Source: Laspinema palackyanum D2a (lineage in GTDB: Bacteria; Cyanobacteriota; Cyanobacteriia; Cyanobacteriales; Laspinemataceae). From it: a stretch of DNA of 64,000 bases. The notes beneath the pieces were generated by a model, which did no database searches, was not told the origin of the DNA, and worked only from the letters and a program-made list of their open reading frames with translations. The stretch is from contig JAMXFF010000010.1 in assembly GCA_025370845.1 (NCBI GenBank), positions 94,527 to 158,526 of the forward strand, given 5' to 3'. The position numbers and the translations under genes are program-made. This document shows positions 34,440-43,117 of this stretch, one piece after another. Numbering within the stretch: the first letter of the stretch is position 1; every line of letters starts with the position of its first letter.

Positions 34440-35372
34440 ATGAATGATCAAGTAAGAGGGAGCGGGGATAACCTGGGATATGCTCAAAGTGAGGGCGAAC
34501 TGACCGCTCGATTGGATAACCTCAAAAGTCAACTCGTCAATTTTACAGTCCGCGATTCCGAAGGGCAACCCCTGGGCCAAGTCATGGATTTAACTGTAGA
34601 ATCGGAGAACCAACTCAAGTTAATTGTGTCTCTGGTAGACGATCGCCCCGGTCGGTTGGTGAAAGTGAGTAGCGATTTGATTGAAAAAATAGAATATGCT
34701 ACGAATACCGTTTTTGTCTTACTCACGAGACAACACTTTGCCGCCCTCCCGGAATATCAAACCCCGGTCTACAATGGCGAAATTGACCCCTCAGAATTAC
34801 CTGGAGAGTGGGTAGAGTCTGTTCCCTCTCCCGGGAGTCCAGGGACGATCGCCCTTGAGGAGCGATCGCATCAACTCGACTCTCAGAGTTCCTTAGCGGA
34901 CTTTAAGCAGACCCGCAAAGAAGTAATTGCCAGTAACATTCCCTTACGCGAAGAACGATTAGTGGTGAATCGCCACAAGCGGAAAGTCGGTGAGGTGGTT
35001 GTCCGGAAAGAAATTGAAACCCGGATGATTCAAGTCCCCGTCCGTCGGGAAAAGTTAATTGTTGAGCAAGTCAGTCCCGAGTATAAAAAACTCACCGAAA
35101 TTATTTTAGAGGAGAGTGAGGGGTATCGCATCGCCTCCGATGAAGCGTTAGGAATCACGCCTACCGCTTCAGGCATCGCACAAGGGGAAGGAACGAACCG
35201 AGTCAGCGGCGAATTCCACTCCCCGGAAATTGCTGCCCGAATTTTAGAAGAAATTTCCAAACGACAACCGAACGGTTGTGCAAAAGTGCGGATTGAACTG
35301 GTGGTGGAAGAGGAACGGTTTCGCAATACCTATCAGTCTTGGTTCGATCGCTATTCCACGCCGCAATCTTAG
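34440..35372 (+). CDS. Second PRC-barrel and DUF2382 protein
   Basis: A 310-residue paralogue of the preceding gene. The PRC-barrel-like part is about residues 28-110 (LVNFTVRDSEGQPLGQVMDL). DUF2382 is about 165-225 (IPLREERLVVNRHKRKVGEV, IQVPVRREKLIVEQ), followed by a unique C-terminal domain of about 80 residues (SGEFHSPEIAARILEEISKR). Sequence identity with the neighbour is low outside the DUF2382 phrases, so the duplication is old. Ends in a good terminator facing the minus-strand regulator gene. Confidence 0.85.
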   Translation: MNDQVRGSGDNLGYAQSEGELTARLDNLKSQLVNFTVRDSEGQPLGQVMDLTVESENQLKLIVSLVDDRPGRLVKVSSDLIEKIEYATNTVFVLLTRQHFAALPEYQTPVYNGEIDPSELPGEWVESVPSPGSPGTIALEERSHQLDSQSSLADFKQTRKEVIASNIPLREERLVVNRHKRKVGEVVVRKEIETRMIQVPVRREKLIVEQVSPEYKKLTEIILEESEGYRIASDEALGITPTASGIAQGEGTNRVSGEFHSPEIAARILEEISKRQPNGCAKVRIELVVEEERFRNTYQSWFDRYSTPQS

Positions 35373-35382
35373 CTAAAGAACT

Positions 35383-35413
35383 GGCGGGGGTTTCAACCTC
35401 CGCCGTTTTTTTT
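35383..35413 (+). terminator. Terminator after the second PRC-barrel gene
   Basis: GGCGGGGG at 35383-35390 pairs with CCTCCGCC at 35397-35404, followed by eight T. It also separates this gene from the convergent response regulator. Confidence 0.8.
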
Positions 35414-35434
35414 CGCCTGGAATCAGGGGCGGTA

Positions 35435-38245
35435 TCAACTCACTTCGGTAGAATCCGCCATTTGTTCCCCTGGCTGATGATAGGCGATGATGCGATCGCG
35501 ACCGGCAGTTTTGGCTTGATAGAGCGCTTGATCCGCACAGCGATATAAAGTATCCACTGTTGTCCCATCTTCGGGATACTGAGCCACCCCCCCACTAAAG
35601 GTCAAGTATAGACGTTCTTCCCCAATCACCAAGGGTTCCGCATGGAGGACTTCGAGTAACTCACGCAGGCGTTTGGCCCCGGACTCCTTGTTCATGCCAT
35701 ACATTCCCACCACAAATTCTTCCCCACCCCAACGAGCGACGATATCCTCACTGCGAAAGGTGCGAAGTAAGAGCTTGCCAACTTGCCGGAGCACCGCATC
35801 TCCCATTGCATGACCGTGGAGATCGTTGACTTGCTTAAAGCGATCGAGGTCTACCATCGCTAAACACATCGGTTGTCCATGCAGGTGGCACAGGTGCAGG
35901 AACTTATCCAATTCGGTGATGGATTTGCGCCGGTTGGCCACCCCGGTCAGGGGATCAGTTTCTGCCATGTTTCGGAGTAAGTGAATGCGTTCGAGACGGT
36001 TGAGGATGCGGGTGACCAGTTCCGGGCCGACAATGGGTTTACTAATATAATCATCCGCACCGGCAGCAAACACTTGATGCACGATATCGGGACCTGTGTG
36101 AGCGGTCAGAAATAAGACCGGCAGACTGTTCCATCGCGGGTCATTGCGAACGACTTGACACAGATCAATGCCGTTGAGATGGGGTAATTCAATGTCGAGA
36201 ATCAGCAGATCCGGGGATGATCCTTCTAGGGTTTCCCAGAAGCGATCGGAGTCTGAGAGGGTGACGGTTTTCATGCCCCAAGGTTCGAGGAAATGTTTAA
36301 CCAAAGAGAGGATTTGGGGGTCATCATCCACGACCATGATTTTAGCTTCCGTGGTCTGGACTCCCTGCAAAACCTGGAACACCGCTTCCATGATTTGAGC
36401 GGGTCTCACGGGTTTTTGTAAAAAAGCACGGCCTCCTAGTCGAGCGACTTCTAAGCGGTCTTCTACCCGACTTTGGTCTGTGACGACGAGAACGGGGAGG
36501 GGGGGGAACCCATTGGCGAGTTCCGAGAGTAAGGTGAGTCCTTCTTCTTTATTGTTGGGGTTGATGGTGAGGGTGTCTTCGGCAGATAAATCTAATAAGA
36601 CGGCATCGGGACGGCGATCGGCGATCGCCGTTCTAGCGGAGGCGATCGAGTCACTGTTGACCACCTTGATTCCCCACCCTTTGACCTCCACTCCAATCTG
36701 TTGGGACAGTTCTCGGTCACTCTCAATCATCAGGAGCACGGGCAAATCATTGAGGGGACTTGCCGAACGGCGATCGCTCTCGATGGGCGCATGGTCGATC
36801 TGCGATCGCAGGGCCTGTACTAATGCCGTGAGCTCCGTCGATTGGGTGGAATTCAGGGTGGGACTGTGCAACAACCCCTCCACTTGCCTTGCAATCACGG
36901 AACCTTGAGTCAACCCAAATGTCCCTAAAGACCCCGCTAATTTGTGCGCTTCCTGTTTGGCCTGAGCGTGCAATTCTTGCGGCAGTTCGCCATCTTCCAG
37001 GGCCCGGGTTGCCTGCTCGATCGCCGTTACTCGGTCCGCAATCCGGTCTTTGAACCGTTCCCAGACTTTGCCAATGGCCGCGACAATGGTCGGGTCCTGT
37101 TTCCCAGGGGTTTGGGGATTTGATAAGTTCAGATTCAGGAGTTTAGCGACCTCACGAGCGAGTTCCTCCCCATCCAAGGGGTGATAGAGAAAGGAGGTAA
37201 CCCGTTCTAGGGTTGCCGACTGCTGCGGTGTGGTTGAGCTATTCCCGGGCTCTTTCGGTTTTTTCCCTTTGCCGGAGGGTGCTAAACGGTAGCTTTCTAC
37301 CCCTTTTACTCCACAGTAAATCACCGGAATGGGGGGGGCGGAAGGCCCTTTGTTGCTGATTTGTTTGAGCAGTTCTGCCGGGGAGGGATGGCGCAAATGT
37401 TGATCTAAAATGACCAAGGACCATTGGCGATCGCTCAGTTCCGTTTGGGTATCTTCTCCCGTATGGGTTACCCGGACCACCGCATTTCCCAAGCGCTGTT
37501 GCAACCAAAACCCCAACTCGTCCGGGAACCCCGCCATCAGGATCCGAGGCGTTTGCACCAATTTCTCCTCACTCAGGGGTTTGAGTCGATACCCCAACCC
37601 ATAGACGGTTTCGATCGCATCTGCCGGAGCACCACTGGATTTCAGTTTTTGCCGCAACCCTTTGATATGGGCGCGAATGGTATCTTCCGAGGGGGGTTCA
37701 TCAAAGGACCATAAATGATCCAGAATCGCACTGCGACTATAAACCCGGGTGCTGTTTCTCATAAACAGTTCTAATAGGCGATATTCCGTCGGGGTCAAAG
37801 TGACGGGTTGGTTGTGATAGGTAACGTCACAGTTACTCGGATTCAGTTGTAAAGGTCCCCACTCTAACACCGGGGGTAAAGGCGCGGTTCCCCGGCGTAA
37901 TAAGGCCCGAATTCGGGCGGTGAGTTCCGGTAAATCAAAGGGTTTGACGAGATAATCATCCGCCCCGGCATCGAGTCCTTTAACTTTATCTTCTGTGCTG
38001 TCTTTCGCCGTCAGCAATAGGATGGGCATTTGATAGCCTAAGCTGCGTAACTTCCGGCATAAACTAATTCCATCTAGTTTCGGTAGCATGACATCTAGCA
38101 ACAGCAGGTCATAGTCACAGGCGTCGGCTAATTCTAAGCCTAGTAACCCATCCGTCGCTACATCTACAACATGGTTTTGATGTTTTAATGTAGTTACAAG
38201 TGCTTGGGCGATCGGTTCGTCATCCTCCACCAGTAAAATTCTCAT
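35435..38245 (-). CDS. Multidomain response regulator: REC, OmpR-type DNA-binding, HPt, two REC, GGDEF
   Basis: A 936-residue signalling protein. Domains in order: receiver 1-120 with Asp51 (LLLLDVMLPKLDG); OmpR/PhoB winged helix about 125-225 (TPTEYRLLELFMRNS, ETVYGLGYRLK); a degenerate receiver-like region about 233-370; HPt about 385-490 with the phospho-His in EAHKLAGSLGTFG; receiver about 503-635 (AVLLDLSAED); receiver about 638-765 (LLILDIELPHLNG); GGDEF about 770-925. The cyclase loop reads GGEEF and is preceded at the right distance by RSED, the inhibitory I-site, so c-di-GMP synthesis with feedback is expected. No kinase gene is adjacent. Confidence 0.9.
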   Translation of the reverse strand: MRILLVEDDEPIAQALVTTLKHQNHVVDVATDGLLGLELADACDYDLLLLDVMLPKLDGISLCRKLRSLGYQMPILLLTAKDSTEDKVKGLDAGADDYLVKPFDLPELTARIRALLRRGTAPLPPVLEWGPLQLNPSNCDVTYHNQPVTLTPTEYRLLELFMRNSTRVYSRSAILDHLWSFDEPPSEDTIRAHIKGLRQKLKSSGAPADAIETVYGLGYRLKPLSEEKLVQTPRILMAGFPDELGFWLQQRLGNAVVRVTHTGEDTQTELSDRQWSLVILDQHLRHPSPAELLKQISNKGPSAPPIPVIYCGVKGVESYRLAPSGKGKKPKEPGNSSTTPQQSATLERVTSFLYHPLDGEELAREVAKLLNLNLSNPQTPGKQDPTIVAAIGKVWERFKDRIADRVTAIEQATRALEDGELPQELHAQAKQEAHKLAGSLGTFGLTQGSVIARQVEGLLHSPTLNSTQSTELTALVQALRSQIDHAPIESDRRSASPLNDLPVLLMIESDRELSQQIGVEVKGWGIKVVNSDSIASARTAIADRRPDAVLLDLSAEDTLTINPNNKEEGLTLLSELANGFPPLPVLVVTDQSRVEDRLEVARLGGRAFLQKPVRPAQIMEAVFQVLQGVQTTEAKIMVVDDDPQILSLVKHFLEPWGMKTVTLSDSDRFWETLEGSSPDLLILDIELPHLNGIDLCQVVRNDPRWNSLPVLFLTAHTGPDIVHQVFAAGADDYISKPIVGPELVTRILNRLERIHLLRNMAETDPLTGVANRRKSITELDKFLHLCHLHGQPMCLAMVDLDRFKQVNDLHGHAMGDAVLRQVGKLLLRTFRSEDIVARWGGEEFVVGMYGMNKESGAKRLRELLEVLHAEPLVIGEERLYLTFSGGVAQYPEDGTTVDTLYRCADQALYQAKTAGRDRIIAYHQPGEQMADSTEVS

Positions 38246-39489
38246 AGCAGTTTATTGTAATAAGGGTATGAATTGGACTCATGATGAGTCAGCTAACTAA
38301 TAAAGCATCTATCTATTGTGAATCTAGGGGTTCCTTCCGGCAATTTTAAGTAAAAATTTGCGGTCAATCACCCCACCTCCCAAAGAGGTCTCAGAATAAA
38401 ATATCTTGACTGTTCGAGCCTCGCTGAAACGGGATCGCACCGTTAAGTTGAGGGCTTACGATTCTCCCAGACCGTTCAAACCTGGGGCTATTCTCAAGAT
38501 TTACCTGATAGTGTCTACTCCATTCCCGTCACTCCTCCCGAAAGATAGCCTATGCTTCAATGGTAAACTAAATTCGCTTAGTTTTGGTAAATTACAGGGA
38601 TAAAATCTATCTAAAGTATCAGTAGAGTTTTGACCCTGCAAAAGATGAAAAAGCCAATTTTAAGAGGAATTACGGAGAGCTTTTGAAGAATTACTGAGGG
38701 CAAATTTGCCCTCAGTAATCCCTCCGCCTTGGGTTATTCCTTTGATCCTAGGGCACTTGCCCCCTTTCTTTGCCCAGTTGACTTCAACCCAAGGGATGAA
38801 CTGACTCGGTATTAATGAGGACTCTTCATAATTATTAACACTGACTCTAGTCTTTCAAGGCTTGACTTTCAATTCAAAATAGAGAATGAGTCAAATCAGC
38901 CGCATTTAGACGGAATGGGTAAATCCAGCAGCGGTGACCCAGGCAGACATTATTTCCTTAATTGAAAGGCGCTCTGTGGGATTTTATTGGGAAACAATCC
39001 AGGGGTTGCCGTTAAAAATTTTAACAACCTTCACCCCAGAACTGAGGGGGAAACCAGCCCCGATGGATAGTGCCATAAGAGTTTATATTCTATCCTATCC
39101 GATCTCGGGGAAGCTACTCAGACGGGTCCGGGCATCTTTTCCAGCATTCCCCTCAACTTGATGTGGCAACATTTCGAGTCATCTCACCTTGAGCCCAGGC
39201 TGGATCCCCTCCATCCCCAGCAGTCGGGGGGGTCCGGGTCGGGGGGTCCTGAGTTGGAGGGGGATAATTAAACCGAAGTTGGGACATCCAGGTTGAGTGG
39301 GCTCCGGTGGAGTCTCTGGATCCGCCTCGATGGAGCCGACGAGGCGATCGCCACTCTGTCCCGAGAGAGTAGACATTTTCGGGCCAGACTGTATTTCCCG
39401 GCCCGCACAGAAAAACGTTATAATATCGCCGTTGACACCCGCGAACGTTGAAATCATCTGCTCATCAATATAATAACCCTCCAACTCCT
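38246..39489. other. 1.2-kb region without a recognisable gene
   Basis: Short frames exist, but none has a ribosome-binding site or recognisable content. A perfect 30-bp palindrome lies at 38690-38719, and a G/C-rich stretch with GGGGGG runs at 39225-39265. The promoter of the response regulator should be near 38250-38330. Confidence 0.4.
38690..38719. repeat. Perfect 30-bp palindrome
   Basis: The left arm ATTACTGAGGGCAAA is the exact complement of the right arm, with no loop. It could be a terminator-type hairpin or a large operator; it lies more than 400 bases from the nearest gene start. Confidence 0.6.
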
Positions 39490-39972
39490 ATGATTTTGAA
39501 CGTTTATGTCATCACTCCCTCAAAAACCGTCTGGAATGCTCCCAGTTCCGAGGTGATTTTGCCCACCAGTACGGGTCAAATCGGGATTTTATCGGGTCAT
39601 GTGGCAATGGTTACTTTTATTAAAGTCGGAGTCATGAGAATCCGCTATCAAAAGACTTGGATTCCGATTTTTGTGAAGGCAGGATTTGCCGAAATTGAAG
39701 GGGATATTGTGACCGTTTTAGTCACTGATGCCGAACGAGGCGATCGCATTGACCCCGAAATAGCTCATGCCGAGTTAGAAAAAGCAGAGGAACAGTTAAC
39801 TCAGGCCACAAATTCCCTAGAAAAAATCCGCGCCCAACTGTTTCTGAAACAAGCTCGCGCCCGGGATACGGCCGCCCGAGAGTTCCCTCATTCCTTACAA
39901 CTAGAACTCCCGGATCCGATTGCTTCCAACAAGGCAGCAGTTTCCGCTTTGACGATGGTTGAAAAGTTATAA
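39490..39972 (+). CDS. Orphan ATP synthase epsilon subunit (AtpC) homologue
   Basis: A 160-residue protein whose first 130 residues match the epsilon subunit of F1-ATPase: MILNVYVITPSKTVWNAPSS at the start, EVILPTSTGQIGILSGHVAM at about 20-39, and VTDAERGDRIDPEIAHAELE at about 83-102 leading into the two-helix C-terminal part. The normal subunit is about 135 residues; here a 25-residue tail is added. No atpB or other F1 gene is adjacent, whereas cyanobacterial atpC normally follows atpB. It may be a paralogue, a regulator of rotation, or the only, relocated, copy. Start ATG 39490 is chosen by homology. Confidence 0.8.
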   Translation: MILNVYVITPSKTVWNAPSSEVILPTSTGQIGILSGHVAMVTFIKVGVMRIRYQKTWIPIFVKAGFAEIEGDIVTVLVTDAERGDRIDPEIAHAELEKAEEQLTQATNSLEKIRAQLFLKQARARDTAAREFPHSLQLELPDPIASNKAAVSALTMVEKL

Positions 39973-39986
39973 AGGCTTTCCCAAAT

Positions 39987-40049
39987 ACAGGTCTTCCAGA
40001 CCTGTAAAAGCCCACAGCCTGACAAGTCTTGTCCTCGTGGCCTGTCAGG
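39987..40049 (+). terminator. Two hairpins after the atpC-like gene
   Basis: ACAGGTCT-TCC-AGACCTGT (39987-40005) and CCTGACA...TGTCAGG (40018-40049), the latter enclosing GACAAG-T-CTTGTC. No T-run, so termination is likely but not proven. Confidence 0.5.
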
Positions 40050-40225
40050 ATAAATTCAGTCAGTGTAGTTGATAATTATAGCAATATTCTATCACAACTC
40101 ACTTCAAATGGTAAATGTCAATTTCAAAGGGTATTTAACCCCACTCAATTGAGTTGGGGAGTCCATGTATCCCGACGCTAAATCAAAGATTATAGCGCGG
40201 GACTTATTACTCCCCAAACCCCACA

Positions 40226-40567
40226 TTAGTTAAAAAAATTACGGAAAGCATACACCCCGTGAGGTGATTTGATGAAGCAAGATCCCGGGAGGCCCCCAGG
40301 GTAGTGCCGTTCAAAGTCCTGGGGATCAGCGTATTCCCCGGCATAGGAGTTTTCAAAAGAGTTGAGCGCTCCCTTCGGGTCTTCAAAAAGTGCAAGGTAG
40401 GCGCAGAAGGGTTCACCCCATTGGCGGACCGCTTCTTCTACTGGGAATTGAATAAGGCCCTTTGCCGTCTCCTGAGATCCAATCGCTGTCCCTAAATTCC
40501 TCTTCAAAAGGGCGACTGGGCCTCCAAAACAGAACCTCAGTCGCTTAAGAAACGCTATATTGTCCAT
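40226..40567 (-). CDS. Short ArdA-like antirestriction protein, probably truncated
   Basis: 113 residues. The second half resembles the C-terminal domain of ArdA: FENSYAGEYADPQDFERHYP matches the ArdA pattern of an aromatic-rich acidic helix (F..AY.GEY.S.EDFA), and it ends GVYAFRNFFN, close to the ArdA ending G.VFRNF. ArdA mimics bent B-DNA and blocks type I restriction enzymes. A full ArdA is about 165 residues or more; the first 45 residues here (MDNIAFLKRLRFCFGGPVAL) do not look like ArdA. It may be a fragment fused to unrelated sequence. It lies 300 bases from an IS607-type element. Confidence 0.4.
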   Translation of the reverse strand: MDNIAFLKRLRFCFGGPVALLKRNLGTAIGSQETAKGLIQFPVEEAVRQWGEPFCAYLALFEDPKGALNSFENSYAGEYADPQDFERHYPGGLPGSCFIKSPHGVYAFRNFFN

Positions 40568-40852
40568 TTTTCTTGTCCTAAATTTATTTGATTTTGTCCA
40601 TAAGGGCTTTATCTCGATTTCGTCAGCCCTGAAGAAAAACTCTAGTCCCGAGTCAGTAACTCAGGCACAAACATTAATACCCCACTGGCAAGGCTGGAGG
40701 ATGTCACCCAGACAACAATGGTTATCGATGGGTCGAGATCTCTACTTTGCATCTGACCCTCAGAAGCGTTGCGGCGGTGATGGTAACTGACCCTGAAGAG
40801 CATGATTTAATCCTAAATTAGTTGAACATTTTAGGGCGATGCGGTACAATAG

Positions 40853-41470
40853 GCGAGAAGATTTGAGGACAAACCTATTGCCAGATATGTCACACCCAGG
40901 GAAGCTGCGGAAATCCTTGGGGTCCACGAAAGAACACTCCGCAGATGGGACGAAAATGGCTCAATCGAGACCATCAGAACTCCTGCTGGGCAAAGACGAT
41001 ATAACGTTGAGTCTTACGCTGCCAAATCAGGCAGTGACAAACGCAAAGTCGTCATCTACGCCAGGGTCAGCAGTCGCGCCCAGCAGTCCGACCTCAACCG
41101 ACAGGTTGCTGCCTTGTCTAGCCTCTACCCCGAAGCAGAAGTTGTCTCAGAAATCGGAGGCGGGCTCAACTTCAAGCGAAAGAAAATGCTTGCCCTATTG
41201 GGACAAGTCTTGTCAGGAGATATCCGCATGGTTGTCATTGCCCATAAAGATCGACTGGCAAGATTTGGATTTGACTTGTTTCGATGGCTCTGTGAGCAGA
41301 ACAGGTGTGAACTCATGGTTCTCAACGAGACAAGTCTCAGTCCAGAACGAGAAATGGTTGAGGACATCCTCGCCATCCTCCACTGCTTTAGCTCCCGACT
41401 CTACGGACTGCGTAAATACAAAACTCAGGTCAAGGAAGATCCGGATCTACCCCAGCCCCGAGCTAAATAA
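40853..41470 (+). pseudogene. tnpA: IS607-family TnpA (serine recombinase), start codon missing
   Basis: The frame reads YVTPREAAEILGVHERTLRR (MerR-like helix-turn-helix), RTPAGQRRYNVESY, then the serine recombinase catalytic start VVIYARVSSRAQQSDLNRQ with its nucleophile Ser, and AHKDRLARFGFDLF. About 200 residues, full length for IS607 TnpA. However, between the in-frame stop at 40850 and the helix-turn-helix there is no ATG, GTG or TTG; only ATT 40877 is available, and the first usual start (TTG 41108) lies inside the catalytic domain. The start appears to have been lost, unless ATT is used. Confidence 0.7.
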
Positions 41471-42555
41471 AGTCTGGCGCAAATGGCTGGCCGCTTGTCG
41501 ATACTGCTACAACCAAGCAATTGCATTGCAAAAAAGCGGTAAACGACTAAGCAAGCTGAAATTACGCAACGAAGTGATGCAGAGTGATTTGCCTGCGTGG
41601 GTTAAAGAAACACCTTGCCACATCCGGCAAAATGCAATCTTCGATGCCCATCTCGCTTTTAGCGCCAGTTCTGATGCAAGGTTTAGAAGTTGCCGTGACA
41701 GTTCCCAAGCCATTAAGTTTAACGATGCTAATTTCTCTTCGGGGACTTGGTATTCAAGGCTGACGAAAGGATTAACATTTAAGACTTCTGAACCCATTCT
41801 ATCGACTTGTGGGCAGGGAACTCAGCTAGTCTTTTCTAAAGGACAATGGTTTGCAATCTTCCCTGAACCAACCTCTATTGCCCCAACGGAAGCCACTGGG
41901 GTGATTGCATTAGATCCGGGTGTCCGAACTTTTATGACCGGGTTTGATGGCTCACGATTCTTAGAATTTGGCTCCGGGGATATTGGACGCATTACTCGGC
42001 TATGCCAACATTTGGATGATTTGATGAGCCGAATTGCCTCATATCCGAACCGTTCAAAGCGACGACGGATGAGACAAGCGGCTCAACGAATGAGAACCAA
42101 AATCCGCAACTTGGTGGATGAAGCCCATAAGCAAATTGCTCATTACTTGACTCACAACTACAGTGTAATTTTTCTGCCGACCTCCCTTGACTTCCAACAT
42201 GGTTGCCAAGGCAAAGCGGAAAATTAGGTCCAAGACTGCCCGAGCAATGCTGACATGGGCGCATTACAGGTTCAAATTAACCCTGAGACACCAAGCCGAG
42301 ATAACTGGAACCACAGTTGTAGATGTGACCGAAGAATACACCAGCAAAACTTGTACTCACTGTGGTCATGTTCATTCTAAGTTGGGTGGCTCAAAAGTGT
42401 TCCGATGTCCTTCTGGTGGGTTCACTCTATCACGGGACTGGAACGGTGCTTTTGGAATCTTTCTGAAAGCTTTGCGGGATACCGCCTCTGTTACTTTAAC
42501 GGGTAATAGTGCTGTCGTAGCATTGTCCGGGAATAATCCGGAAAATGTCGCGTAA
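41412..42555 (+). pseudogene. tnpB: TnpB of the IS607 element, frameshifted and inactive
   Basis: TnpB is the RNA-guided nuclease ancestor of Cas12. The first frame reads KIRIYPSPELNKVWRKWLA from about 41440 and runs to 42227; the RuvC-I Asp is kept (ALDPGVRTFMTG). Near 42175-42195 the frame breaks: after VIFLPT the sequence continues in the +1 frame as MVAKAKRKIRSKTARAMLTW. The break removes the RuvC-II segment with its Glu (normally LPTFE). The zinc finger reads CTHCGHVHSK then CPSGG, so the fourth Cys is gone. The RuvC-III Asp (SRDWNGAFG) remains. It overlaps the end of tnpA and has no clear start. Inactive by three independent signs. Confidence 0.8.
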
Positions 42556-42645
42556 ATGTATCAGTCTGGTAAACACCTATTTCCGTTAGCCTGAGCCGCT
42601 GAAACGAGGAAGCTAGACGCGGTTAAAACCAATTGGGGGTCAATG
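42556..42645 (+). ncRNA. Possible omega-RNA end and right end of the IS607 element
   Basis: After the tnpB stop the sequence CCTGAGCCGCTGAAACGAGG leads to GAAGCTAGACGCGGTT and ends near TTGGGGGTCAA (42628-42640). TnpB systems encode their guide RNA in the 3' end of tnpB and the element's right end; the guide would start just outside it. Position and layout fit, but I cannot fold or align it here. Confidence 0.35.
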
Positions 42646-42808
42646 CCGTAAATATGTCCCAAATAGCACAGAATTCTCAGCCAAACCAGCGGTTATCATG
42701 AAGGCGCAAGGCCCAATATGGCAGGGAACAAGCATGAATGCGCCAACCCAAAGGATTGTGGGCTATTTATTTGCCGGTGGAATACCACTGTAGCGGCTGC
42801 TGCCTGAT

Positions 42809-43093
42809 ATGGAAGAACAGAACCGAGGCGAGAGTGCGGCTTTGGTGCAGATTCTGCGCGAGTGTTTTGAGGGTTCCCAGAAGAATCCCGAACTCGAATC
42901 GCTCAACTCCGAACGGGTCCAGTTGCACCAGGGGATGACTGGGGTGGAGGCGGTGTTGAGTTCGGGACGTGGCGGCACAGGGCGCAACTCCATGCCGGTG
43001 ATGAGCGAACCTATCAAGCCGAAAGCGTTGATCACTTTGGAATTGACGAAACGATTGAAGGTGAAACCCGGTGGGGGCTATGTTAAAAATTAG
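42809..43093 (+). CDS. Hypothetical short reading frame, unrecognised
   Basis: 94 codons (MEEQNRGESAALVQILRECF ... LKVKPGGGYVKN) after the IS607 element. It has an ATG but no good Shine-Dalgarno sequence. Composition is plausible for a soluble charged protein with an N-terminal helix. No family is recognised, and it could be a chance frame or a gene fragment next to the transposon. Confidence 0.25.
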   Translation: MEEQNRGESAALVQILRECFEGSQKNPELESLNSERVQLHQGMTGVEAVLSSGRGGTGRNSMPVMSEPIKPKALITLELTKRLKVKPGGGYVKN

Positions 43094-43117
43094 GGCTTTT
43101 AAAAACCTGATGGGGTA

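Noticed and set aside
38934..39161. 75-codon GTG frame in the 1.2-kb empty region
   Set aside because: Content is unrecognised, no Shine-Dalgarno sequence, and the frame is of chance length.
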